Source of the DNA: Amycolatopsis orientalis DSM 43388
Lineage (GTDB): Bacteria; Actinomycetota; Actinomycetes; Mycobacteriales; Pseudonocardiaceae
Assembly: GCF_000411975.1 (NCBI RefSeq)
Contig: NZ_ASXG01000064.1
Location: 1-48,085 of the forward strand
Length of the DNA: 48,085 nucleotides
Reading direction: 5' to 3'
Below the pieces are notes generated by a model that saw only the letters and a program-made list of their open reading frames with translations, was not told the origin of the DNA and did no database searches. This document shows, piece after piece, positions 36,779 to 45,547 of this stretch; the stretch's first letter is position 1; every line of letters starts with the position of its first letter. The position numbers and the translations under genes were made by a program.

Positions 36779-38584
36779 TCAGTTGACGCAGGGCACCCCG
36801 TCCGCGGTGATCGGCTGGTCGTCGCTGCCCGGACCCGAGGGTGCCGGACCCGACGGCGACGACGGCGGCGCGGACTGCTGCTGCGCCGGGGGCGCTTGCG
36901 CCGCACCGGTCCCGCTCGACGCGCCGGCGGCGGGCTGGTAGTCCGAACCGAGATACACCCGAACGTGGCCCTTGGGCACGCTCTTGTCTTCCTGCACCGT
37001 CGCCTTGGTGCCGAGCGCGTCGGCGACCGCCTGCCCGGCCGCTTCGCCGCCGCTCGGGACCCAGATCACAGTCGTCTTCCGCGAGGACGCGTTGTCCGTG
37101 TCGCCCGCGGTGAAACCCTTGTCCACCAGTTGCTTGGACACGCTCGCCGCCAGACCGGTGCGGTCCGAGGCGTTGCGCACGTCGACCGTCGTGTCCTTGT
37201 GCGACTCGTCCGGCTTCGGCGGTTGCTGCTGCGCCGGGGCGCCGTCGGCTCCGGCCTGCGGGCCGGTCAGGCCCTGCACGAAAGCCTTCACCTTCGCCGG
37301 GTCGACCTTGATCGCGACGCCGTCGGTCGGGGTGTGGTACTCGACGTTGTCCACCGGGATGGTGCGGAACTCCAGCTGCCCGCCGGTGAGGCCCTTCATC
37401 TGCTGGGCGAAGTTGAAGATATCCCAGTTCTGGTTCAGCACCACGGACTTCTTGATGGCGTCGACCAGCGAGTTGAGCTTGCCCGGGTCGGTCAGCGTGC
37501 CCGCGGAGAGGATCTTGCGCGCCATGCCCGCCATGAACACCTGCTGGCGCACCACGCGGTCGAGGTCGCCGCGCGGCAGGCCGTGCCGCTGCCGGACGAA
37601 CTCCAGCGCCTCCACCCCGTCGATGGTGTGCTGGCCCTTGGTGAACTTCGCGCCGGAGTACTCGTCGTCGACGTTGTCCTTCAGGCACACGTCCACGCCG
37701 CCGATGGCTTTCGTGATGTCGCTGAAGCCGAGCAGGTTGATGGCCGCGTAGTTGTCGATCGTGGACCCGGTCAGCTCCTGGACCGTCGCGATCAGCAGCC
37801 GCGCCCCGGCCTGGTTGGCCTTGACGTCGAGTTCCTTCGGGTCGGTGACGCCTTGGGCCTGCAGGTCCTTGCGCGCCTGCAGCATCGCCCTGGCGTACGC
37901 CGAGTTGATCTTGTGCTTGCCGTAGCCCGGGATGTCGACGTACGAGTCGCGCGGCAGCGAGAGCGCGACGGCCTTGCTGCCGTCGTTCGGGATGTGCACC
38001 AGGATCAGCGTGTCGGTGTTCAGCTCGCCGTCCGATTCGCCCGCGCGCAGCTGGGCGAGCAGTTCCGGCGACAGCGGGTTGCCCTGCGCGTCGGTGCGGC
38101 TATCGAGACCCACCAGGAGGATGTCGCGGGCACCGTCGGCGGGCTTGTCGCCGCCTCCGCCCTCGCCGATCACGTCGGAGTAGTTCAGCCCGTTGACCAG
38201 CCCTTGCAGCGACGCCCACGCGTACCCGGTGAGTCCCATGACCAGCAGCGACACCACGGTGAGGGCGATCTTCGCGCTGCGCAGGCCACCGCGCCGGGAC
38301 CCCCGGCGCGGGCGGCGCGGGGGCGGTCCGGAACGACGAGGCGGACCCGCCGCCGGCGGTTCGCGCCGCGAGCGGGGCGGCGGTCCGGGCCGCCGCGGCT
38401 GTCCCCGGCCGGGCTGGTCCTGCCACGAGCGGGCGGGGCGGCGATCGCCTTGCCCGTTCCGAGGCGGGTAGTCCACGGGCCGGCTCCTTCTCGTCGTTCT
38501 GGTCGTCCGGTTCTGGAGACGCATGGTGCCGGGCGGGGGTTGCGACGGATTCGCACCTCCCCCGGGCGGTGTGGTGTGCACCAC
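36779..38584 (-). CDS. LytR-CpsA-Psr (LCP) cell-wall ligase with LytR_C domain
   Basis: A 601-residue membrane protein: a long basic, proline-rich cytoplasmic N-terminus (1-100), one membrane helix (about 105-125), the LCP domain (LLVGLDSRTD at 156-165, LSLPRDSYVDIPGYGKHKIN, FVRQRHGLPRGDLDRVVRQQ) and a C-terminal LytR_C domain (about 435-530). LCP enzymes attach arabinogalactan or other glycopolymers to peptidoglycan. A shorter start at the ATG at 38524 is possible. The two conserved Arg and Asp residues that bind the lipid pyrophosphate are present. Confidence 0.92.
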   Translation of the reverse strand: MVHTTPPGGGANPSQPPPGTMRLQNRTTRTTRRSRPVDYPPRNGQGDRRPARSWQDQPGRGQPRRPGPPPRSRREPPAAGPPRRSGPPPRRPRRGSRRGGLRSAKIALTVVSLLVMGLTGYAWASLQGLVNGLNYSDVIGEGGGGDKPADGARDILLVGLDSRTDAQGNPLSPELLAQLRAGESDGELNTDTLILVHIPNDGSKAVALSLPRDSYVDIPGYGKHKINSAYARAMLQARKDLQAQGVTDPKELDVKANQAGARLLIATVQELTGSTIDNYAAINLLGFSDITKAIGGVDVCLKDNVDDEYSGAKFTKGQHTIDGVEALEFVRQRHGLPRGDLDRVVRQQVFMAGMARKILSAGTLTDPGKLNSLVDAIKKSVVLNQNWDIFNFAQQMKGLTGGQLEFRTIPVDNVEYHTPTDGVAIKVDPAKVKAFVQGLTGPQAGADGAPAQQQPPKPDESHKDTTVDVRNASDRTGLAASVSKQLVDKGFTAGDTDNASSRKTTVIWVPSGGEAAGQAVADALGTKATVQEDKSVPKGHVRVYLGSDYQPAAGASSGTGAAQAPPAQQQSAPPSSPSGPAPSGPGSDDQPITADGVPCVN

Positions 38585-38639
38585 CCATGTTCCGGTATCC
38601 GAAGCAGTTTCGCCCGGTCGGCGGTACGCGTGTCGCGCT

Positions 38640-40817
38640 TCAGGGGGTCGCGGTGGCCGGCTGCCTCGCCGGAACCAGGCACGATCCCGCTCCGACCAGC
38701 GCGAATGCCGCGGTGATGAGGTGCAGGACCACGATCGCCGAGCCGTGCGTTTCGCCGCCGGCGGCGGCCACGAGCGACGGGACGCAGGTCAGCGCGGCGG
38801 CGAACCACGTCGCGGCCGAGGTCGCCGCTCCGCCGGTCCGGACGGCGTGCAGCAGCAACACGCCGAGGAGAAGGTGCACGAGGCTCTGGACCGGGTCGAG
38901 CCGCAAGCCGAGCACGTCGGCGTCCGCGGCTTCGGCGCCGAACCGGGCCAGCGCGAGCCCGAACACGCCGAGCGTCGCGTAGCCGATCCCCAGGGTCGAG
39001 GCTGCTCGCGTGAGCAGCACTGAGCGGCGGCCGGCCGGGATGTGCGGAAGCGGGGCGGCGGGCGCTTCGGCGGCCTTGCCGGGCTTGCCCGGGTGGCGTT
39101 CGAACCACCAGAAGACCAGCGCCGCCGGCACGAGCAGCAGGGCCACCGCGGCGAGCATCCGCGGCCGCAGCAGCCAGCTCAGGCCGTTCGCGATCGGGCC
39201 GGGCAGGTACACCACCGCGACGAGCAGCAGCATGGCGGCGAGGAACGCCAGGTACAGGCTCATCGGGGCACGCAGCATCAGCGCCGCGGTCCGGGTGACC
39301 CGGTCGCGTGCGGCCCAGCGCCGCAGTGGCGTCGCGAGGAGCCCGACAAGGCCGAGCTGCGACGCGCCCAGCAGCAGCACGGTCCACGGCCGCGCGGACA
39401 GCGCGGCAGGCGCGCCCGGGTTGCCGAGCAGCACCGGCGAAACGTCGAAGGCGAACACTGCGACCGCGAGGGCCGCGACGCCGCCTACGGCTGTGACAGC
39501 GAGCACTGGGCGGCGAAGCCGGACGCCATCGGCGTACGCGAACGCCACCTGTTGCGCGAGGAGCGCCAAGGCGAGTGTCGCGGCGTACCGCGGCCAGGAG
39601 ACGTCCGTCCAGCTCGCGGCGAGTTCTCCGGCGACGACAACGGCGGTCAGCGCCGCGACTGACCACAGCCGCGTACGGCGGTAGACCGCGAGCAGCATCG
39701 GCGCGCCGACGACGGTCAGCAGGTAGACGCCCAGCAGCCACAGCGGGTGCAACGCGATCCGCATGACGGTGGCGTTGGTCCCGGCCGGGATGCCGAGAAG
39801 TTCCAGCGCCAGCGGCACGATCAGGGCGACCACGGCGAAGATCAGCGCCGGGCGCAGCAGCGGGCTGGACCGTTCGGCGAGGTAATGCCGGTAACCGCGG
39901 CCGCGTTCGGCCCGCCAGCCCGCCGCGTTGGCGAGCCCGCCGGCGAAGAACAGCAGCGGGGTGAGCTGGGTCAGCCAGGTCAGCGGCCACCAGGTCGGTT
40001 CCGGCGCGCCCGCCCAGTCGGCCAGTGCGGTCGCGGATTCGCCGAGCATCAGCAGCACCGCTCCGGCGATGCCGAGCACGGCCCAGGGCCGGGGGACGCC
40101 GCGAGGCAGCCGCGGCCGCGGGGTCGTGCGGCGCGCGGCGTGCCAGCCGCGCAGGCGCATCACGAGCAGGCAGCCGATGACCAGGACCCCGGCGACCATC
40201 GGGCCGATCGGGTCGCCGACCGGCGGGCCCCAGCGCTGGTGCCACGAGTTGAGCACCAGGCCGCTGGTGAACACCGACGCGACGAGCTGGCAGGTGCGCT
40301 CGGAGCCCATCGGGTTCAGCTCGCAGGTGCGGTGCATGTCCTGCTCGAGCCGGTCGTCGAGCGCGGCCCGGGCCGACTGGTCGAGCGGGTGGCCCTTGTC
40401 GTTGGCGTAGCGGAGCAGGTCGTAGCCGAGGTCGTGCGCCTTGCACGGGACGGAGAAGTCCCATTTCGTGTTGTCGTCGCCCCACGGGGCGGAGCAGCCG
40501 CCGTCGAGGTGCGCCGCGCGGACGGTGCCGTCGCGGGCGGGCAGCGCGCCGGGCTTCACGCCGGTGACCGCGGTGAAGTCCTTGGGCAGGAGCGCCAGCG
40601 CGGTGGCTTGCCCGTCCGGGTGGGCGAGCGCCTCGACCGCGTTCCGCGCGGCGAGCACGCCGCCGGTCGGCGGGCCCTGCTCGGGCGGGGAGGCGGGCCG
40701 GGAGGCGATCAGGCCGAACCCGAACACCACGAGCAGGACGAGCAGCAGCCAGCCGGACGTCGACCAGGGTCGGCGAACGCGAACGGCGGCCGGGGCACGG
40801 TCGTCGGTGGCTGGCAT
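38640..40817 (-). CDS. Phospholipase A2 - acyltransferase-3 - DUF4383-like fusion
   Basis: A 725-residue membrane protein in three parts. After one helix (22-39) comes a bacterial phospholipase A2 domain: Cys108, then PCKAHDLGYD with catalytic His128-Asp129, and cysteines 125, 165 and 176. From about 205 to 600 there are many membrane helices with the acyltransferase-3 segment FFAGGLANAAGW and a following LLRPAL. The last ~115 residues form four helices with DPVQSLVHLLLGVLLL, as in DUF4383. A lipase and an acyl-transfer domain in one chain would allow membrane lipid remodelling or acyl transfer to an exported product (inference). I chose ATG 40817; upstream sequence to 41259 is not family-like. 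Confidence 0.8.
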   Translation of the reverse strand: MPATDDRAPAAVRVRRPWSTSGWLLLVLLVVFGFGLIASRPASPPEQGPPTGGVLAARNAVEALAHPDGQATALALLPKDFTAVTGVKPGALPARDGTVRAAHLDGGCSAPWGDDNTKWDFSVPCKAHDLGYDLLRYANDKGHPLDQSARAALDDRLEQDMHRTCELNPMGSERTCQLVASVFTSGLVLNSWHQRWGPPVGDPIGPMVAGVLVIGCLLVMRLRGWHAARRTTPRPRLPRGVPRPWAVLGIAGAVLLMLGESATALADWAGAPEPTWWPLTWLTQLTPLLFFAGGLANAAGWRAERGRGYRHYLAERSSPLLRPALIFAVVALIVPLALELLGIPAGTNATVMRIALHPLWLLGVYLLTVVGAPMLLAVYRRTRLWSVAALTAVVVAGELAASWTDVSWPRYAATLALALLAQQVAFAYADGVRLRRPVLAVTAVGGVAALAVAVFAFDVSPVLLGNPGAPAALSARPWTVLLLGASQLGLVGLLATPLRRWAARDRVTRTAALMLRAPMSLYLAFLAAMLLLVAVVYLPGPIANGLSWLLRPRMLAAVALLLVPAALVFWWFERHPGKPGKAAEAPAAPLPHIPAGRRSVLLTRAASTLGIGYATLGVFGLALARFGAEAADADVLGLRLDPVQSLVHLLLGVLLLHAVRTGGAATSAATWFAAALTCVPSLVAAAGGETHGSAIVVLHLITAAFALVGAGSCLVPARQPATATP

Positions 40818-41259
40818 GCGCACCAGGGTGCCAGCCCGGCGCGCGATCCGGCAGGCGGCCGTCCCCCTCACCTGGTGGGGGGTAACCCCCGGGCGGCCTG
40901 AACTGGGGCCGGTCGCGCTGGGCGCCGCGGTGGGCGCCGGGGGTGCTGAGCCCGTGGAGTTTCCCGCACGAACCTTCGCCCTTCGCGAGCCGGGCCCGCT
41001 GGCGCGGCCCGATCCGGGACGGGGCTCGCGGTCGAGTCCGCGGCAGCCGGGACCGGATTTCCGGTCCCGCGCCATCCGGGTTCGGCAATCCTCGCGGGCG
41101 TCGATCCGCCCCGAAAACCGGCCGGTGCGGTTAGCGGTCCGGCCGACAATTAACCCGGCGGCCCAATCCGGCGGAGGAACGGGACGGAGGCCGTCGCGGA
41201 CAGTTGCTGAATCGGTTTCGCGATTAATCGCAAACAGTGCCGATGAGCGGAATTGTGGA
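40818..41259. other. Intergenic region with one palindrome
   Basis: These 442 bases between the diguanylate cyclase and the PLA2 fusion carry no gene I can support. gcgattaatcgc (41220-41231) is a perfect 12-bp palindrome in an A+T-richer patch just past the cyclase stop, flanked by ttt and aaa, and could be an operator or promoter site for the downstream lipase gene. Confidence 0.4.
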
Positions 41260-42624
41260 TCACTCGGACGGCAGATTCGCATCCGCGAAGCGCACCTGGT
41301 TCCGGCCGCCTTCCTTCGCCGCGTAGACGGCCGCGTCGGCGGCTTGCAGCAACTGTTCCAGCGTCGTTCCATTCACCGCGAGCAATGCGACCCCGATGGA
41401 CGCGGTGCGGCCGGTGATCAATGCGGAACCGCCGCGTTTGTCGGTCGTCACGATGCGCTGATCGGCGATCGCGGTACGGATTCGTTCCGCGGTCACCTTC
41501 GCCGCCGTGCTGTCCGCATCGGGCAGCAGGATGAGGAACTCCTCGCCGCCGAAGCGGCCGATGATGTCCTTCGGGCGCGTTATCTCGTCGAGAGTTTGCG
41601 CGACCGTGCGGAGCACGTCGTCGCCCGCCGGATGGCCGTACGTGTCGTTGATCCACTTGAAGTGGTCGAGGTCGATCATCAGCAGTGCCAAGGCTTCTCC
41701 GCCGCGCGCGGACCGGGCCAGCGCGCGCTCCGCGGACTCCGACCACCCGCGCACGTTGAAGATCCCGGTCTTCGGATCGGTGCGCGCTTCGGACTGCAGT
41801 TGGTTGATTTCCGCCAGCCGGTTGCCGAGCACGGTGATGAGCACGAGGAGCACGATCGCCGGCGGGATGTTCACGAGCAGGATCGTCGCGATGGTCCCGA
41901 GACTGATCGTCGAGAGCTCCAGCAGGTTGTCGTCCTTGGTGCCCAAGACGTTGCGCAGCGTGGGCGCGGACGTGCCGCCGAGGGCGAGCAGGCCGCCGAT
42001 CACGACCGCCTGCAGGGCCGCGTAGCAGAAGCCGACGAGCATCAGGATCCCGAAGACCTGCAACGAGTTCGCGGGCGAGAGCCGGGCCAGTTCGGCGGAC
42101 GCGAAATTCTGGTACAGGTGGTGCGCGAGCAGTGCCGACACCGCATGCGTGAACGAGGTGAACACGAACTTGTGCGGCGGTCGCCGCGAGTTGAACCACC
42201 GCTGTACGCGCAGAAGCGCGATCAGCAGCAGCGTCAGCGGGATCGGCAGCAGCAGCGCGGCCGGGAACACCCAGATGCCGGTCAGGTCGATGTGGACGGC
42301 GGTGACCCGGTTGCGCCGCCGTTCCTCCTGCCGCCGGGTGAGCTGGATGTGCACCGTCGCGCACCCGGCGAGGATCGCGAACCGGCCCCAGTCCACGACA
42401 TCCGGGCTCGGCGACGCGATGACGCCGAAGGCCAGCAGCGCCACCGCGATCGCGTCCCAGGCGAGCAGGAACGCGACCATCCGGCGCGGTTTCGTCCAGA
42501 GATCCCACGAGGAAACGGGGTTCGCGGCGAGCAGTGCGCGCAGCCGTCCGGCGAAGCCCGTCGCGGCGGGCGGTTCCTCCCCGGGGCCGCGGCGTTCACC
42601 GCGCGCCGGTTCGGTTCCGGGCAT
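41260..42624 (-). CDS. Membrane-bound diguanylate cyclase (GGDEF)
   Basis: A 454-residue protein with about six or seven membrane helices (50-270) followed by a GGDEF domain. The active-site motif is GGEEF at 359-363, and RPKD at 350-353, five residues before it, is the inhibitory site binding c-di-GMP, so the enzyme is likely active and product-inhibited. It makes the second messenger c-di-GMP in response to an unknown membrane signal. A ggaggagg site precedes the ATG. It lies upstream of the PLA2-acyltransferase gene on the same strand. Confidence 0.92.
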   Translation of the reverse strand: MPGTEPARGERRGPGEEPPAATGFAGRLRALLAANPVSSWDLWTKPRRMVAFLLAWDAIAVALLAFGVIASPSPDVVDWGRFAILAGCATVHIQLTRRQEERRRNRVTAVHIDLTGIWVFPAALLLPIPLTLLLIALLRVQRWFNSRRPPHKFVFTSFTHAVSALLAHHLYQNFASAELARLSPANSLQVFGILMLVGFCYAALQAVVIGGLLALGGTSAPTLRNVLGTKDDNLLELSTISLGTIATILLVNIPPAIVLLVLITVLGNRLAEINQLQSEARTDPKTGIFNVRGWSESAERALARSARGGEALALLMIDLDHFKWINDTYGHPAGDDVLRTVAQTLDEITRPKDIIGRFGGEEFLILLPDADSTAAKVTAERIRTAIADQRIVTTDKRGGSALITGRTASIGVALLAVNGTTLEQLLQAADAAVYAAKEGGRNQVRFADANLPSE

Positions 42625-42826
42625 CGGGCCGTGCCTCCTCCGGTGTCGGATGCGGTTCCCGGAAGGTTCCCGGTTCTGCGTCGTTATCAGTTGCCGGTAT
42701 CATCTCACTCACCGACTTCGAACGCTGTATTCGGTCGTAGTCTCCGAACCCGGAGACGCCTTCCGCGACAACTGCTCCATCCATGAAGTAAATTGCGGAG
42801 GAGAAGTCCCCGCCGTCCCCCCGAGT

Positions 42827-43009
42827 GAGGTGTTTTCCCGTGCGCGACCGCGAGGCGTGAATCGAGCTGTTGTCATTTTCCGATGAATTGTCAGCGAGCG
42901 GAGGTGGACAGCTGTGCGTGACCGTGAAGCGTGAGTTCCGTGACCGATCCATGGCGGATTCGTGACAATGCGAACGGAGGTGTGTTCCGTGCGTGACCGT
43001 GAAGCGTGA
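42827..43009 (+). repeat. Tandem array of three SD-preceded hexapeptide mini-ORFs
   Basis: Three 21-base elements at 42840-42860, 42914-42934 and 42989-43009 (spacing 74 and 75) each read GTG start, Arg, Asp, Arg, Glu, Ala, TGA stop. Each is preceded by gaggtg (42827, 42901, 42977) six or seven bases before the GTG. Copy 1 differs from copies 2 and 3 at three positions, all synonymous third-codon bases (Arg CGC/CGT twice, Glu GAG/GAA). The sequence between the elements is only loosely similar. This looks like repeated translation of the peptide MRDREA. It lies between two reverse-strand genes; no forward-strand gene follows until 44651. Function unknown. Confidence 0.6.
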
Positions 43010-43089
43010 AACGACTTCCCGTCCGGCGTATCCGGACTCTTTCGGCCGGTGCTTCGACCCCGGCCACTGTTCCCTTCGGCAACCCACGA

Positions 43090-44298
43090 TCAGGCCCCGG
43101 CCGCGACCGCGTGCCGCACCCGGGTCCACGAGAACGCGGTGGGGATCGCCAGCGCCACGCCGGCCAGCCCGGCCAGCGCGATGGCGGTGACCGCGGAACC
43201 GGTCGCCTGCGCGACCACCCCGCCGAGAGCCACCCCGATGCCCTGCGCGACGCGCAGCCCCGTGCGGTAGAGACCGCCGGCTCCGCCGCGCAGTTCGTTC
43301 GGCACCCAGGTGGAGAACGTCGCGGTCACGGTGATGATGTAGGCGCCCATCGCACCGGCGAGCGCGAGCAGCACCAGCGCGACCGCCAGATTCGGCTGCA
43401 GCAGGAAGAGCGCGAGCAAGGCCAGCGACGTCGTCGCGAGCACGCCGAGCAGCCGCTGCCGGACCCCGGCGGACGCGAATTTCGACAGCAGATAGGCCCC
43501 GGCGACGAAGCCGAGCGGGTCGGCGGCGAGCAGCCAGCCGACCGCCGCGGACGGCGCGTTCAGCTGCTGGGCCAGCGGCGCGGCCAGTCCCTCGGGCACC
43601 ACGGCCAGCCCGACGAGCCATGACAACGCGATCAGCACGCGCAGTTTGCGCTGCCCGAACACCCAGCGCGTCGCGGAGAACCAGGTGCTGTGGTCGCCGC
43701 CGGCGGCCGGCCGGTCGCGCACCCACACCCGCACGAGCACCGAAGCCGCCGCGAAGCTCACCGCGTCGATCGCCAGCGCCCACGACGTGCCCACGGCCGT
43801 TACCAGCACGCCGCCGCCGGCCAGGCCGAGCAGCTGCACCGTGTTGGTGGTGATCCCGCGCAGGTCTTGGCTGCGCAGGTACAGATGGTCATCGGTGAAC
43901 ACCTCGCGGGTGATCGCGTTCTGCGCCGCGTTCGCCGGTGATGCGGCCAGTTGCACCGCGACCAGCAGCAAGCACAGCGCGGCCAGCGGCATCCCGGGCA
44001 GGCTCATCAGCCCGACCAGAATCGCCTGCGCCCCGGCGCTCACGCTCAGCACCGCCCGGCGCGGGTAACGGTCGGCCAGGAACGACAGCCCGAGCCCGCC
44101 GGCGAGCGCGGGCAGGAAGGTCAGCGCGTAGACGACGGCAGCCCAGAGCGCGGAGCCGGTGCGGTGGTAGACGAGGATGGACAGCGCCACCTTCGCCAGC
44201 TGGTCGCCCGCGCTGGAGATGGCCTCCGCCGCCCAGAGCACGCGATATTCGACATTCCGCAGCGGCGCCGTAAGCCGAGAGGTCGCTTCGGTCGTCAC
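43090..44298 (-). CDS. MFS transporter
   Basis: A 402-residue multipass membrane protein of the DHA3-like (multidrug/MefA type) MFS group, with the GLGLSFLADRYPRRAVLSV motif between helices 2 and 3. The GTG at 44298 starts the conserved TSRLTAPLRNVEYRVLWAAEAIS N-terminus, with a gagggg site about 14 bases away; extension upstream is unconserved. Upstream lies a perfect 18-bp palindrome that may be its operator. Substrate unknown. Confidence 0.85.
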   Translation of the reverse strand: MTTEATSRLTAPLRNVEYRVLWAAEAISSAGDQLAKVALSILVYHRTGSALWAAVVYALTFLPALAGGLGLSFLADRYPRRAVLSVSAGAQAILVGLMSLPGMPLAALCLLLVAVQLAASPANAAQNAITREVFTDDHLYLRSQDLRGITTNTVQLLGLAGGGVLVTAVGTSWALAIDAVSFAAASVLVRVWVRDRPAAGGDHSTWFSATRWVFGQRKLRVLIALSWLVGLAVVPEGLAAPLAQQLNAPSAAVGWLLAADPLGFVAGAYLLSKFASAGVRQRLLGVLATTSLALLALFLLQPNLAVALVLLALAGAMGAYIITVTATFSTWVPNELRGGAGGLYRTGLRVAQGIGVALGGVVAQATGSAVTAIALAGLAGVALAIPTAFSWTRVRHAVAAGA

Positions 44299-44331
44299 GA
44301 GATGGCCACTGCCCCCTCCCCGATCGAGTGA

Positions 44332-44349
44332 AATGCGGGTCCCCGCATT
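44332..44349. promoter_or_regulatory. 18-bp palindrome upstream of MFS gene
   Basis: aatgcgggtccccgcatt is an inverted repeat with perfect 8-base arms around two bases, 34 bases upstream of the MFS start on the minus strand. It is a likely operator; no regulator gene adjoins it. A second hairpin (tgggcc-gaat-ggccca, 44574-44589) lies nearer the SDR start. The rest of 44299-44650 shows no gene. Confidence 0.45.
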
Positions 44350-44650
44350 GTGCCTTCGCCTGGTTCGCCCCTGGTCAGGAGTCTCGCTGCTCCGGCCAGG
44401 ACATGCACCCACAGTATGCCGCCGATCACACCAGGGTGAACAGCCGGGAAGAATCCGGTGGCCGGAACGCGGGGCCGTTCGGACTGACCTGCCGCGGGGT
44501 ATCCGTAGCACTGATCAGCTTTCCTCGTTCGGCGCAGCGCGACCACCGTTCGTCGCCGTCGCCCGGTGCGGCTGGGCCGAATGGCCCAACACTGGGAGAG
44601 ACCCGGCGGAGCGGCCGTCCTCTCGCCGGGCGCACCAGCGGGGAGTGAGC

Positions 44651-45547
44651 GTGGACAGACTGTTGCAGGACAAGGCCGTGGTGGTGACCGGCGCCGGGCG
44701 CGGACTCGGGGAGGCCTTCGCGGTGCACGCCGCCCGCGCGGGCGGGGCGGTGGTGGTCAACGACGTGGACGCCGACTTGGCCGAGCGCACCGCGGGCACG
44801 ATCCGCGGCCACGGCGGGCGCGCGGTCGCGAACGGCCACAGCGTGGCCGATCCGGCGCAGGCGCAGGCGATCGTCGACCAGTGCGTCGCCGAGTTCGGCC
44901 GGATCGACGGCCTGGTCAACAACGCGGGGCTGAACTACGAGGCACTGCCCTGGGAGGACGACGCGGAGCAGGCCCGCCAGCTGGTCGAGGTGAACGTGCT
45001 CGGCGTGATGTACACCGGGCTGGCCGCGATCCGGGCGATGGTCGGCGCGGGCGGCGGCGGTTCGATCGTGAACATCTCCTCCGGCGCGTCGCTCGGGCAG
45101 CGCAAGCTCGGGGTGTACTCGGCGAGCAAGGGCGCGGTCGCGTCGCTGACCTACTCGTGGGCGCTGGACCTGGAGGACTCCGGGATCCGGGTCAACGCCG
45201 TGTGCCCGGTGGCGCACACCCGGATGGTCTGGAAATCCGAACGCGCGCTGCGGGCCTGTCCGCCGGAGCGCACGCCGGCGAAGATCGCGCCGCTCGTGCT
45301 GTTCCTGCTCGGCGAGGGCTCGCACGGCATCACCGGGCAGCTGATCCGGTGCAACGGCCCGCAGCTGCACGTCATGGGGCAGCCGTATCTGAAGCAGCCG
45401 ATCCTGGAGCGGCCGGACTGGGACACCGAGACCGTGCAGCAGGCGTTCGACGAGGTGTTCTCCGCCCACCTGGAGAACTACGGACTGGAGAAGCGCGTGC
45501 CGCCGCGGCTGCGCAAGTGGACGGAGAACTCGATTCGGGCGTCGTGA
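44651..45547 (+). CDS. Short-chain dehydrogenase/reductase
   Basis: A 298-residue SDR with TGAGRGLG nucleotide-binding motif (14-21), NNAG, catalytic Ser in NISSGAS, and YSASK. The C-terminal ~50 residues extend beyond the classical core, as in SDRs resembling 3-oxoacyl reductases of lipid metabolism. GGGGAG lies five bases before the GTG; an in-frame GTG six bases upstream overlaps that site. Substrate unknown. It faces ptsI, one base apart. Confidence 0.88.
   Translation: MDRLLQDKAVVVTGAGRGLGEAFAVHAARAGGAVVVNDVDADLAERTAGTIRGHGGRAVANGHSVADPAQAQAIVDQCVAEFGRIDGLVNNAGLNYEALPWEDDAEQARQLVEVNVLGVMYTGLAAIRAMVGAGGGGSIVNISSGASLGQRKLGVYSASKGAVASLTYSWALDLEDSGIRVNAVCPVAHTRMVWKSERALRACPPERTPAKIAPLVLFLLGEGSHGITGQLIRCNGPQLHVMGQPYLKQPILERPDWDTETVQQAFDEVFSAHLENYGLEKRVPPRLRKWTENSIRAS

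Noticed and set aside
40818..41372. N-terminal extension of the PLA2 fusion
   Set aside because: The extra residues are Arg/Pro-rich and overlap the diguanylate cyclase; the ATG at 40817 places a membrane segment near the N-terminus.
42840..43009. CRISPR or iteron array for the 21-base elements
   Set aside because: Only three repeats with ~53-base spacers; synonymous differences and SD spacing fit short coding frames better than protein-binding iterons, though the latter is not fully excluded.
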